Source: Pseudomonas sp. ANT_J12 (lineage in GTDB: Bacteria; Pseudomonadota; Gammaproteobacteria; Pseudomonadales; Pseudomonadaceae). Taken from it: DNA of 64,000 bases. The translations under genes and the position numbers were made by a program. The notes beneath the pieces were generated by a model, which had not been told where the DNA came from, did no database searches, and saw only the letters and a list, made by a program, of their open reading frames with translations. Below are positions 34,336-42,234 of this stretch, one piece after another. The number at the start of each line of letters is the position of its first letter. Positions within the stretch are counted from its first letter, which is position 1. Location of the stretch: contig NZ_VOBN01000023.1 of the NCBI RefSeq assembly GCF_008370045.1, forward strand, positions 1 to 64,000, written 5' to 3'.

Positions 34336-34678
34336 GGGGTTTTCTCTCTGTATGCCCAATCGAGTGACATGCCGTCGGTTGGGCTTACCGTTCGGCTGGT
34401 TACTTGTACTGATGCCCTCAATAGGGGGTCGGGTCACACACAATCCAAAGAAAATTCAACTTTCTTTCATATACTCAATGTTCAGGCAGTGATTGAAAGC
34501 TGAATGAAAGGTTCAAGTCGTTAGGCAACTAACGAAGCCTGTTCTTATAACTAATCAGTTAACACTCCTATAAGCAATTGATACAAGGCCCTGTCAAATT
34601 CTTGCTAATGTTACAGCCAGGTCCGCCAAATGACTGTTTTTAATAATATTTCCTTAAATTTGGCGCCAAGGAACAGTC
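34336..34678. promoter_or_regulatory. Divergent AT-rich control region with an inverted repeat
   Basis: 343 bases, far more AT-rich than the surrounding DNA. It contains ATTCAACTTTC (34454-34464) facing GAAAGCTGAAT (34495-34505), matching at 10 of 11 positions with 30 bases between, and TTTCTTTCAT and TGAATGAAAGG beside them. No GG-N10-GC promoter was found for the activator gene itself. No protein gene seen. Confidence 0.55.
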
Positions 34679-36004
34679 ATGATCGAAGCGCCTGCCTTAC
34701 GACGTCTGTTAGTGGTTGATCCTTGCGACGATTGCCATCGTCTTTTGCCGGGTTTGCGTTCTGTTGGGTGGGATGTTGACAGCTGTACGCTGGAAAACGC
34801 CGCCGACCGAACATGCGATGTCGGCCTCTTGCGATTGCAGCCGTTCCATCTGGAACGTCCCGAAGCCGTCAAGGAACTGATCAGCCGCAGCGGCACCGAA
34901 TGGATCGCGGTGCTCGATCAGGAAGTTCTGCGCTTGCAGAACGTCGGGGACTTCGTGTGCGAATGGTTTTTCGACTTCCACACCTTGCCGTTCGATGTGG
35001 CCCGGGTCCAGGTGACACTGGGGCGCGCGTTCGGCATGGCGCGACTGCGCGGGCAGGGCACGATTCACATCGATCAGCCGGAACACGAGCTGCTCGGTGA
35101 CAGTAAGCCGATCCGCGAACTGCGCAAGCTGCTGAGCAAACTGGCGCCTACCGAGTCGCCGGTACTGATCCGTGGCGAAAGCGGCACCGGCAAAGAGCTG
35201 GTCGCCCGCACCCTGCACCGACAATCCCAGCGCCACAGCAAACCTTTCGTGGCGATCAACTGCGGTGCCATTCCCGAACACTTGATCCAGTCCGAACTGT
35301 TTGGTCATGAGAAAGGCGCCTTCACCGGCGCGCATCAGCGCAAGATCGGGCGGATCGAGGCGGCAAACGGCGGCACGCTGTTTCTCGATGAAATCGGCGA
35401 CCTGCCGTTGGAGCTGCAAGCCAATCTGCTGCGCTTTCTCCAGGAAAAACACATCGAGCATGTCGGCGGCAGCCAGCAGATTCCGGTGGATGTGCGGGTA
35501 TTGGCGGCGACCCACGTCGACCTTGAAGCCGCCATCGAGAAGAAACGCTTTCGCGAAGATTTGTACTACCGCCTCAACGTTCTGCAAGTAGTCACCGCGC
35601 CGCTACGTGAACGCCACGGCGACCTCTCGATGCTGGCTAACCACTTTTCGCATTTCTATAGCCATGAAACCGGTCGTCGCCCCCGCAGCTTCAGCGAAGA
35701 TGCGCTGATTGCCATGGGCAAGCATGACTGGCCGGGCAATGTTCGCGAGCTGGCCAACCGGGTGCGTCGCGGGTTGGTATTGGCCGAAGGCCGGCAGATC
35801 GAAGCGCGAGACTTGGGGCTGATCAGCCAGCTAACCATAGCCGCGCCGATGGGGACGCTGGAAGACTACAAGACCCGGGCTGAACGCCAGGCCTTGTGCG
35901 ACGTACTTAACCGCCACAGCGACAATTTGAGCATCGCCGCCAAGGTCTTGGGGATATCCAGGCCTACGTTCTACCGGTTGTTGCACAAGCATCAGATTCG
36001 TTAG
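34679..36004 (+). CDS. Sigma-54-dependent transcriptional activator, VpsR/FleQ-like
   Basis: 441 residues. Residues 1-125 form a receiver-like domain that lacks the phospho-accepting arrangement (it begins LLVVDPCDDCHRLL and has no clear acidic pocket pair), like VpsR and FleQ. The AAA+ domain has Walker A GESGTGKE at 166-173, an intact GAFTGA loop at 213-218 for sigma-54 contact, and LFLDEIG at 234-240. A Fis-type helix-turn-helix closes the protein (NLSIAAKVLGISRPTFYRLL). It converges on the fap operon, whose promoter is sigma-54 type, so it is the obvious candidate activator. A signal such as c-di-GMP is plausible from VpsR/FleQ but not shown. Confidence 0.85.
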   Translation: MIEAPALRRLLVVDPCDDCHRLLPGLRSVGWDVDSCTLENAADRTCDVGLLRLQPFHLERPEAVKELISRSGTEWIAVLDQEVLRLQNVGDFVCEWFFDFHTLPFDVARVQVTLGRAFGMARLRGQGTIHIDQPEHELLGDSKPIRELRKLLSKLAPTESPVLIRGESGTGKELVARTLHRQSQRHSKPFVAINCGAIPEHLIQSELFGHEKGAFTGAHQRKIGRIEAANGGTLFLDEIGDLPLELQANLLRFLQEKHIEHVGGSQQIPVDVRVLAATHVDLEAAIEKKRFREDLYYRLNVLQVVTAPLRERHGDLSMLANHFSHFYSHETGRRPRSFSEDALIAMGKHDWPGNVRELANRVRRGLVLAEGRQIEARDLGLISQLTIAAPMGTLEDYKTRAERQALCDVLNRHSDNLSIAAKVLGISRPTFYRLLHKHQIR

Positions 36005-36010
36005 ACGCAA

Positions 36011-36089
36011 AGATCAAAAGATCGCAGCCTCGTTTCACTCGACAGCTCCTACAAGGAATCCGCGCGTACCTGTAGGAGCGATCTTTCGA
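36011..36089. repeat. AAAAGATCGCAGCC-type repeat, degenerate
   Basis: AGATCAAAAGATCGCAGCCT on the left, CTGTAGGAGCGATCTTTCG on the right. A mixed or decayed copy of the element seen intact at 63619-63684. Confidence 0.7.
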
Positions 36090-36102
36090 AGGCCCACCAA
36101 TA

Positions 36103-36141
36103 AAAAGCCCCCGCTGCGATTGAAGTCGCAGCGGGGCTTTG
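36103..36141 (-). terminator. Intrinsic terminator of the fap operon
   Basis: On the minus strand AGCCCCGCTGCGA faces TCGCAGCGGGGGCT over a short loop and is followed by TTTTTA. It lies just past the fapF stop. It may also serve the convergent activator gene. Confidence 0.9.
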
Positions 36142-36151
36142 CCGTTGTGGA

Positions 36152-37432
36152 TCAGAAGTAGTACGGGAATTTCAGGCTGAAGGAAAAGTCTGGCGAGTCT
36201 TCGGTCAGGCCTATGGCCAGGTTGGGCACGATCGTCAGGTTGTCCGTTGCGGCCAGGGTCATGCCGATGTTGAAGTTGGCCGCGTTGTAATCGCTGTTGG
36301 AAATCGACTGCCAATCGCCACCGTCCGGCTTGATCTTGCTCTTGCGGGCGAACTGATCGGTGACCGAGAACGACATACTCATCTTCTCGTTCAACGCGAA
36401 CGCAATGCCGCCGCCAACCTGCCAGGAATCACCCAGTTTCACGTCCCCCTTGACCTTGGAGCCGACCTGAGGGCTGATGTCGCTGAAAGAGTCTTGCATG
36501 TTGTAGGTGTAGGACAACGTGCCGAACAGCACGGCAGGGTCGAAGGTCTTGACCAGCGAGATCCCCGGCGTGATCGCCCAGACACCGTTGCCGGTCGGCA
36601 GGTCCTCGGGGACCGAGAGGTTATCGTTGGTCGGGTCACTGACCAGCTTGATGCCGTAAGGGTCCTTGCCGGTTGGAGCCTTGACGCGCAGTGTCGCGAC
36701 CGCGTCGGGCCAGTTGGCCGACTCATCCAGAAACTTGTACGCAACGCCGACGTTAATATCGCCGATGGTCGGGTCCCGGGTCACGGTTGCGTCCGACGTC
36801 ACCGGACCTGCGCCACCCGCGCCGCCGGAGGAATACGTCGATTCGCGATAAACAATCGGGACGTTGATGTCGAACTGCCAACGTTGTGCCACGTTGTAGC
36901 GCCCCGTCAGGTCCAGGGTCCAGTTGTCGGCCTTGATGCGGTCGAGGTTGATGTTGCCGAGAAAAATCGAGTCCAGTGCCAGGAAGCCGTTGAGCGTTAA
37001 TGCCCGCGTGTCGTAGTGCGTGTAGGTCACGCCGGTTTCGAGGCTGAACTTGCCGCCACCGAAGAAGCCGCTGGCTTCGTCATACAGGTTGGAGACGCTT
37101 TGCGCAGGCTCAGAATCATCCTTGAGCGATTGGCCGTATGAGCTGCCGGTGGTGCCTGGCGCACCGGAGGCCACCGTCTGACCACTCTTGACCGGCTCGG
37201 CCGGGGATTTGGTCAGGCGTTTGGGCGCCGGTGTCGCAGGTGCTGCTTCGACTTGGCGAACGCGCTGTTCAAGTACCATCAGCGCGTTCTGTTGTGCTTC
37301 ATAACGCTGTTTCAACTCCGTGAGTTCTTGTTTTAATGCTTCGACCTGAGGGTCCGGTGCTGCGTAGAGCAGTGTTGCCGGGGTCAGGCTACTCAAACAG
37401 ACGATAGCTCTGAACGTTAACGATCGGTGCAT
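36152..37432 (-). CDS. fapF: FapF, outer-membrane amyloid exporter
   Basis: 426 residues. A signal peptide (to about residue 25, LLYAAPD) is followed by a predicted coiled coil (VEALKQELTELKQRYEAQQ up to about residue 62), a Pro/Ala/Lys linker and a helix, then a beta barrel ending in the aromatic outer-membrane signature FSLKFPYYF. FapF is the trimeric pore that exports FapA-C subunits, gated by its N-terminal region. Last gene of the fap operon. Confidence 0.93.
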   Translation of the reverse strand: MHRSLTFRAIVCLSSLTPATLLYAAPDPQVEALKQELTELKQRYEAQQNALMVLEQRVRQVEAAPATPAPKRLTKSPAEPVKSGQTVASGAPGTTGSSYGQSLKDDSEPAQSVSNLYDEASGFFGGGKFSLETGVTYTHYDTRALTLNGFLALDSIFLGNINLDRIKADNWTLDLTGRYNVAQRWQFDINVPIVYRESTYSSGGAGGAGPVTSDATVTRDPTIGDINVGVAYKFLDESANWPDAVATLRVKAPTGKDPYGIKLVSDPTNDNLSVPEDLPTGNGVWAITPGISLVKTFDPAVLFGTLSYTYNMQDSFSDISPQVGSKVKGDVKLGDSWQVGGGIAFALNEKMSMSFSVTDQFARKSKIKPDGGDWQSISNSDYNAANFNIGMTLAATDNLTIVPNLAIGLTEDSPDFSFSLKFPYYF

Positions 37433-37479
37433 GGATTAGCCGTCCCTTCTGATTAGATCTGAATGAGACTGAGCGTAGA

Positions 37480-38247
37480 TCAGAATCCGATAGTGCGAAG
37501 GCCTTTGAGCTGGTCCAGATTGCCGCTCACGGATCCGGCCGTCGGCACGTTGTCACGCAGCACAACATTGAGGGATGTCAAGTTGCGGACCTGGTTGCTA
37601 CTGCCGAGCAAAGTCGTGTTCTGCATCAGTCCACCCTGGGCCAGGCGCTGCATGGTGCTGCCCTGGTTGTTGTTAGCCACGATGTTGAGTTGAACTCCAC
37701 TACCGGTTGAGGAAACGCTGAGCGAGCCCGCACCATTGTTGCCCACTAACGTCGTTCCAGGGGTCAATGCCTGACCCTGCGGTTGCGTTGCGGATGACGG
37801 GTTGACCTGGCTAGCTTTTGCGACGTTGATATCTACGTTGTTGTAGGCGGTGTTGTTGTCGCCGGCAGCGCGTACTACTTGAGTAACGCCTTCTGTCGTG
37901 TTGAGGCCGCCGCCGCCCGTGACGGTGCCTGTCCCTGCGCCGGAGCCGGAGCCTTGCGAACTCGTTTGGCCAGCAGGTTTTTCGTCAATCATCGACACAT
38001 AGAACTGGGGTTTGATGGTCGATTGTTGAATTTGCATCGCGGACGTCGCCCCGATCAACTGGCCTTCGGCATTCTGCCAAGTGCTGGTCATGACAATGCC
38101 GAAACTGACGATACGTCCCGGCATGACAAATCGGCCTCGCAGGGTCGCCAACTCCTGATCCTTCAGTTCAATGGGTTTGAACGTCTCTGCCTGGGTTGGC
38201 AGGCTGGCGGCCAGGCAAACCACAGCCAGCCAGGTTGAAGTTTTCAT
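37480..38247 (-). CDS. fapE: FapE, amyloid-associated secreted protein
   Basis: 255 residues with a signal peptide (MKTSTWLAVVCLAASLPTQA) and the FapE core: LATLRGRFVMPGRIVSFGIV followed by MTSTWQNA. The C-terminal part has Asn/Gln-rich repeats (LVGNNGAG, NIVANNNQGSTMQRLAQGG). FapE is a minor extracellular part of the fibril or export machinery. The start at 38247 is chosen over an in-frame ATG 21 bases upstream since GGGAG is well spaced before it. No cysteine in the mature part. Confidence 0.9.
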   Translation of the reverse strand: MKTSTWLAVVCLAASLPTQAETFKPIELKDQELATLRGRFVMPGRIVSFGIVMTSTWQNAEGQLIGATSAMQIQQSTIKPQFYVSMIDEKPAGQTSSQGSGSGAGTGTVTGGGGLNTTEGVTQVVRAAGDNNTAYNNVDINVAKASQVNPSSATQPQGQALTPGTTLVGNNGAGSLSVSSTGSGVQLNIVANNNQGSTMQRLAQGGLMQNTTLLGSSNQVRNLTSLNVVLRDNVPTAGSVSGNLDQLKGLRTIGF

Positions 38248-38280
38248 TGGATGCTCCCGGAGCTTCATGCTCCCTTGTTA

Positions 38281-38961
38281 TTAGAAGAAGTCGCTTTGGA
38301 TGAATCCGAAATCCATCAACTCCGCGTCTTGCACCGGGCTGAACATGTTGAGGCGGTTTTTGGCAGTCAGTGGCAGGGGGGGCTCGAGCAACGCATTGGA
38401 TTTGTCGTAGCCCTGGCCGATGACGGCAAAGATGATGCCGTTCCAGCCTTTGACAAAGTCGTCGACGCTGTAACGTTTATGGCCGAGTACCGGATCGCCG
38501 ATATAGACCCAGCCTTGGTGGACTCTTTGCAAGACCACAAAATGCTTGTAGCCACGGATGTCCATGAGGACCACTACGGGGATTTTGATTTCGCTCAACG
38601 TTTCCGTCGCCACCCGGTAGCCACGGGCCCGCATGCCGATACTTTCCACGTAGTGCTTCATGTCGAGCATGGAGAAGCCCTGGACGCGGACAAGATTTTG
38701 ATCCGAGTGGGCCAGCATGCCTTCAATGATTTGATTTTCACTCACGTCCAACCAATAGGCCTGGCGCAAGATGGTTGCCAGCGCCGCGGCGCCGCAACTG
38801 AAGTCGGTTTTCTGTTGCACCAGATCAGCAAATTTACGCTCGCGTACGCTCTGGATCGGCTTGTACACCACCGCGCCGCCCGGAAGGACGGAAAGCGGCA
38901 TTTGTGCAGCCTCGATCACACTGGCCACGCAAAGCAAAATTGCCAAGGCGATGATGCGCAT
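38281..38961 (-). CDS. fapD: FapD, C39-family periplasmic peptidase of the amyloid system
   Basis: 226 residues with a signal peptide (MRIIALAILLCVASVIEA) and a C39-type papain-like domain. The catalytic Cys56 sits in TDFSCGAAALATIL, His140 in GYKHFVVLQRV and Asp156 in YIGDPVLG. FapD is needed for normal Fap biogenesis. An in-frame upstream start would read through the hairpin that separates it from fapC, so the ATG at 38961 is preferred. Confidence 0.93.
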   Translation of the reverse strand: MRIIALAILLCVASVIEAAQMPLSVLPGGAVVYKPIQSVRERKFADLVQQKTDFSCGAAALATILRQAYWLDVSENQIIEGMLAHSDQNLVRVQGFSMLDMKHYVESIGMRARGYRVATETLSEIKIPVVVLMDIRGYKHFVVLQRVHQGWVYIGDPVLGHKRYSVDDFVKGWNGIIFAVIGQGYDKSNALLEPPLPLTAKNRLNMFSPVQDAELMDFGFIQSDFF

Positions 38962-38986
38962 GGTGGGACGCCTTCTGGTTGTTGTT

Positions 38987-39012
38987 GAAAAAGGCCCCCG
39001 TGAGGGGGCCCA
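38987..39012 (-). terminator. Terminator-like hairpin between fapC and fapD
   Basis: On the minus strand GGGCCCCCTCACGGGGGCC is followed at once by TTTTT. Seven to eight GC pairs with a four-base loop and a T-run is a full intrinsic terminator shape. Since fapD, E and F continue in the same direction with no obvious promoter of their own in the 62-base gap, it most likely reduces rather than abolishes read-through. Confidence 0.8.
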
Positions 39013-39023
39013 AAAGACAGGCA

Positions 39024-40310
39024 TTAGAACGAGTTGTTGGAAATGGCCAGCGAGTTGCTTTGTTGGTTGCCCACACCAGCAGCCACGTTGACACCCAGGT
39101 TGCCGCTGCCGCCATTCACCGAACCGCTCAGGGTTGCAGTGTTGGTTACAGGGTTGGCCCAGCCAGTTGGAGTCAGCACTTGATAGGAGTAGGTGTTGCT
39201 CAGATCAAATGAACTGCTCTCAGCGTAGGCTTTCGCCTTGTCATACGAAGACTCGTGGGATTTGCTGCCGGATTTTTCGAACGAGGAATCGAACGACTTA
39301 TCGAACGACGAACTGCCCGACTTGTTGTGCGACTTATCGATCGATACGTCCAGCGTGGCGTCAAGCGATGCGTTCAGAGACGCGTCGGAAGACGAACTGC
39401 TGCTACCCGAATGGTGATAGCCATTATCCCAGGCAGCATTTTGAGAAGCCGCAGCCGAAGCATCCAGCGTAGCGTTCAACGAAGCATTCAAATTAGAGCT
39501 AGAAGAACTGCTCTTCTCGTAGCTTTTTGAACCACTGGCATCGAAGCTTTTCGAACCGCTCACGTCAAAGCTCGATGAGGAGCTTTTACTGCCGGACGCT
39601 GCGCTTGCGTTGGCATAGTTTTTACTGCCGCTGGCCGAGGTGGTAAAGGTCAGCGTATCGACGCGGTAGGTCCGATCGGCATTGTTATTAACGGTCAGGC
39701 CAGGGCCGGTTTGTGTAGCAGAGGCGGTGGCTGTGGCGTTACCCAATGGAGCATTGGTGTTAGCAATGGCCATGGTGTTTTTCTGTTGGTTCAGGTCGCC
39801 GGCCGCCACGTTGACGCCCATGTTGCCGCTGCCGCCATTAGCCGAACCGCTCATAGAAGCCGTAGCTTGGCTGCCGTAGTTGTCGACCCGGTTGTTGCGG
39901 CTGGTTTGGGTGACGGATGCCGTGGCACTGGCGGTGCCGAACACGAACGCATTATCAGGAGCGGCAGCTGCGGCGTTTGCAATAGCGGCTGCGTTGTCTT
40001 GTTGGTTGCCGTCGCCGCCAGCCACGTTGACGCCGACGTTGCCGCTGGTGCCTGTAGCAGAGTTATTCATCTCTGCACTGTTGACAGTCCCGGCGTTGCT
40101 AATGCGGTTATCGGTACTACTTTGGGTATCCCACGCATTCGCAGTCGCGTAGACAGGGATCCGGGTTGGAGGAGGGGTGTGCTGACCGTTGTTATTGTGG
40201 CCATTGTGGTGGCCATTATGGTGGTCGTCACTTTGTCCAGCTTGTACAGCAACAGCCATGACCGCAGCAATTGCGAAAACCAGAGGCTTGATTGCCATCG
40301 AAGGTTTCAT
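39024..40310 (-). CDS. fapC: FapC, major amyloid subunit, variant form
   Basis: 428 residues. Signal peptide to about residue 24 (VAVQAGQ), then a His/Asn-rich head (DDHHNGHHNGHNNNG). The three amyloid repeats are at about 75-112 (GNVGVNVAGGDGNQQ), 145-183 (GNMGVNVAAGDLNQQ) and 393-425 (GNLGVNVAAGVGNQQ). Linker 1 is about 32 residues; linker 2 is about 210, of which 226-370 is low-complexity Ser/Lys/Asp/Asn, with SGSKSFDASGSKS and NASLNATLDAS units. The protein ends right after repeat 3 and contains no cysteine, whereas the FapC I recall from the UK4 strain ends with a CxxC tail. Export signal and repeats are intact, so it should still form fibrils. Confidence 0.93.
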   Translation of the reverse strand: MKPSMAIKPLVFAIAAVMAVAVQAGQSDDHHNGHHNGHNNNGQHTPPPTRIPVYATANAWDTQSSTDNRISNAGTVNSAEMNNSATGTSGNVGVNVAGGDGNQQDNAAAIANAAAAAPDNAFVFGTASATASVTQTSRNNRVDNYGSQATASMSGSANGGSGNMGVNVAAGDLNQQKNTMAIANTNAPLGNATATASATQTGPGLTVNNNADRTYRVDTLTFTTSASGSKNYANASAASGSKSSSSSFDVSGSKSFDASGSKSYEKSSSSSSNLNASLNATLDASAAASQNAAWDNGYHHSGSSSSSSDASLNASLDATLDVSIDKSHNKSGSSSFDKSFDSSFEKSGSKSHESSYDKAKAYAESSSFDLSNTYSYQVLTPTGWANPVTNTATLSGSVNGGSGNLGVNVAAGVGNQQSNSLAISNNSF

Positions 40311-40366
40311 GGTGATTCTCCGTACTGATTTATAGGTTAAGTGTTGTTTTTTTTACCTGTTTTGGG

Positions 40367-40939
40367 TCAATCCGCGACCCGTACGCTCACGGTGTTGGCC
40401 GTTCGGTTTCCCACCCCGGCGCTCTGATTCAACTGAATAACTCCACGGCTACCGGTGAAGGCCTGATCGCTTGTAGCGACCCGGCGATAGCCTGGTGCGG
40501 AGTCAGTTGGATCGGAGTTGTTGATCAGCGCCACGTTCTGTTGCAGGAGGACGCTGTCGTCGATACTTTGCGGCTGTGTACTGATGCTGATCCGCAGGGC
40601 ATTGGCCTGCTGGTTGTTGCCGCCCGCGCTCTGGTTGACGCCCAGCACGCCGTTACCGTTGCTGAAGGCGTTACCTTGAATGCTGGCGCTGGCGTCGATG
40701 CGTGGGTCCGCAGGTGAATGCAGCCGTTGGCGAATCTGTGTGGATGCATGGGCGTTGTTGCCAATGGCGATGGCTCGGGCGTTGACCTGTTGTTGCTGAT
40801 CGCCCGCAGCCTGGTTGACCCCGAGGTTGCCCTGGTACTGCGCGCCCGAACTGTCGATGTCCGCGTTGTCGATGACGGGAGACTGGGCAAAGGACGATGC
40901 ACTGCAAAACATGGCGATAATCAGCAGCGAACGATTCAT
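40367..40939 (-). CDS. fapB: FapB, minor amyloid subunit / nucleator
   Basis: 190 residues with a signal peptide (MNRSLLIIAMFCSASSFA) and three repeats like those of FapC but with NQ in place of NV: GNLGVNQAAGDQQQQ, GVLGVNQSAGGNNQQ and GVIQLNQSAGVGNRT. The last repeat is more diverged. FapB is thought to seed FapC. The start codon is one base after the fapA stop, with GGGAGA inside the fapA end. The only Cys is in the signal peptide. Confidence 0.92.
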   Translation of the reverse strand: MNRSLLIIAMFCSASSFAQSPVIDNADIDSSGAQYQGNLGVNQAAGDQQQQVNARAIAIGNNAHASTQIRQRLHSPADPRIDASASIQGNAFSNGNGVLGVNQSAGGNNQQANALRISISTQPQSIDDSVLLQQNVALINNSDPTDSAPGYRRVATSDQAFTGSRGVIQLNQSAGVGNRTANTVSVRVAD

Positions 40940-40940
40940 G

Positions 40941-41378
40941 CTAACGGTCTCCCGTTATGATTTTCAGAGCACCCAGGCCTTGCTGGACGTTCGAATTGAC
41001 CATGTTGGCGATGCCGCTGCCCGAGTTTCCCGAACGCCCGCCGGGGAGGTTGGACAGTTGGGACTGATTGCTGATATTGCCGCCCAGATTGTTGGTGTTT
41101 TGCGTCACCATCTGACTGATGCCTGCACCGCTGGCAACACCGGCAAAATCACCGTCGCTCAACTCGTTCGTTTGATTGAGGATATGTTGCGAAGGGTTGG
41201 CGTTAACGGTGGTGGGGTGAGGGTCAGGGATCAGCGGTGGGACCACGGCGTTGCGCGTCTGGACATCACGTTTGATCGTAATGATGCCGTTGTCAGCCTG
41301 AGCAGGCAGGCAGAAACTTGAACCCAGCGCGCATCCGATCAGCAGGAGGCGGTAGATGCTTCTATCAAATTTCCCCAC
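40941..41378 (-). CDS. fapA: FapA, amyloid accessory protein
   Basis: 145 residues from a GTG start with AAGGA upstream. The signal peptide (IYRLLLIGCALGSSFCLPAQA) leads to a polar, Asn/Gln-rich secreted protein (MVTQNTNNLGGNISNQSQLS). First gene of the operon. In other strains FapA affects the share of FapB and FapC in fibrils. A 5-prime leader of about 47 bases is expected from the -24/-12 promoter. Confidence 0.88.
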   Translation of the reverse strand: MGKFDRSIYRLLLIGCALGSSFCLPAQADNGIITIKRDVQTRNAVVPPLIPDPHPTTVNANPSQHILNQTNELSDGDFAGVASGAGISQMVTQNTNNLGGNISNQSQLSNLPGGRSGNSGSGIANMVNSNVQQGLGALKIITGDR

Positions 41379-41435
41379 GGCGGCAATTCCTTCTGTAATT
41401 GGGACGCTGGCCCTTTTCAGCGTTGCGAGGTAGAG

Positions 41436-41451
41436 AGCAGAAGGTGTGCCG
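41436..41451 (-). promoter_or_regulatory. Sigma-54 (-24/-12) promoter of the fap operon
   Basis: On the minus strand CGGCACACCTTCTGCT. GG and GC are separated by exactly ten bases, and the GGCAC and TGC-T blocks match the consensus TGGCAC-N5-TTGCW at most positions. The start of transcription would be near 41425, about 47 bases before the fapA GTG. Confidence 0.82.
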
Positions 41452-41473
41452 CTTTTTATTTATCGTTTAAAAA

Positions 41474-41486
41474 CAATGGGTTGATT
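41474..41486 (-). promoter_or_regulatory. IHF-binding-site match
   Basis: On the minus strand AATCAACCCATTG fits the consensus WATCAANNNNTTR at every defined position. It is centred about 55 bases upstream of the predicted start point, the usual IHF position in sigma-54 promoters, within AT-rich DNA. Confidence 0.7.
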
Positions 41487-41709
41487 TTAAATCTCGAGGT
41501 TGTCAAAAAATATTTGTAACGCCACTGAGACAGCACCACGTAAAAACGCCGTCCATGCGGGCGGCATTGCACGCTAGAGCGGCGAAACGCAGGTTGTATC
41601 AGAGGTTTAACAGTTTCGTTCTGCAGCGCTGAAACCGCTTTAGTTCGCGGGTTCGCTCAGGAGGGGGTGTTTCAGGAATGGACACTTGCGCCAGGTCTGG
41701 GGGCTCGTG

Positions 41710-42234
41710 TCAGGCTTCGAGCAAGCGTTTCACGGCCGCGAATGCCGCGTCTTTACGCTGTTGCCAATCACCTTGCAGTATCTGGTAAGGCTGGTGGTGA
41801 AGGTCAAGCCAATCGTGGCTCGCCTGGAAAAACCCTTGGCGTTCCTCCAGTTGCGGTTGGCAACGTTGCCCGTCGTCGTGCCAGGCCACTGTTTCAGGGC
41901 TCAGCAGCAAATGCAGGTCGTAGTGCCGTGCCAACAATGCTGGCTCGATCCACGTCGGGCACGCGCCAAACAACGTGCGACTCCACAGGATATTGCTCAA
42001 CAGGTGTGTATCGAGAATCAGCAGTGACGGCTGTTTGGCTCGTGCTTCATCTTCCCAGGCCAGTTGGCCGAGTGCGATGGCGGTAATGTCATCGAGGCAG
42101 GTTTCGCGGGCTTGGCTTTCGATGAAATGCCGAACGTACTCACCCACCAACAGCCCGCCAAAATGCGCCTGGATTTCACTCGAAAGCCAGCTTTTGCCGC
42201 TGGATTCCGGGCCTGTCAGCACCAGCGCTTTCAT
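41710..42234 (-). CDS. NadR-type nicotinamide riboside kinase / P-loop ATPase
   Basis: 174 residues from the ATG at 42234. Walker A is GPESSGKSW at about residues 8-16, and GEYVRHFIES is typical of the C-terminal kinase domain of NadR, which phosphorylates nicotinamide riboside to NMN. Neither a repressor nor an adenylyltransferase domain is attached. It overlaps pnuC in ATGA, so uptake and phosphorylation are coupled. Together they form an NAD salvage route. Confidence 0.87.
   Translation of the reverse strand: MKALVLTGPESSGKSWLSSEIQAHFGGLLVGEYVRHFIESQARETCLDDITAIALGQLAWEDEARAKQPSLLILDTHLLSNILWSRTLFGACPTWIEPALLARHYDLHLLLSPETVAWHDDGQRCQPQLEERQGFFQASHDWLDLHHQPYQILQGDWQQRKDAAFAAVKRLLEA

Larger units (their letters stand above)
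41379..41709. other. fap promoter region, no gene
   Basis: 331 bases between fapA and the kinase gene. The part next to fapA carries the sigma-54 promoter and an IHF-like site and is markedly AT-rich up to about 41525. The rest (41526-41709) shows no gene or clear site; activator-binding sites may lie here. Confidence 0.7.

Noticed and set aside
38281..39024. Longer FapD with an Arg-rich N-terminus
   Set aside because: The extra 21 residues translate the terminator-like hairpin; the internal ATG begins a perfect signal peptide.
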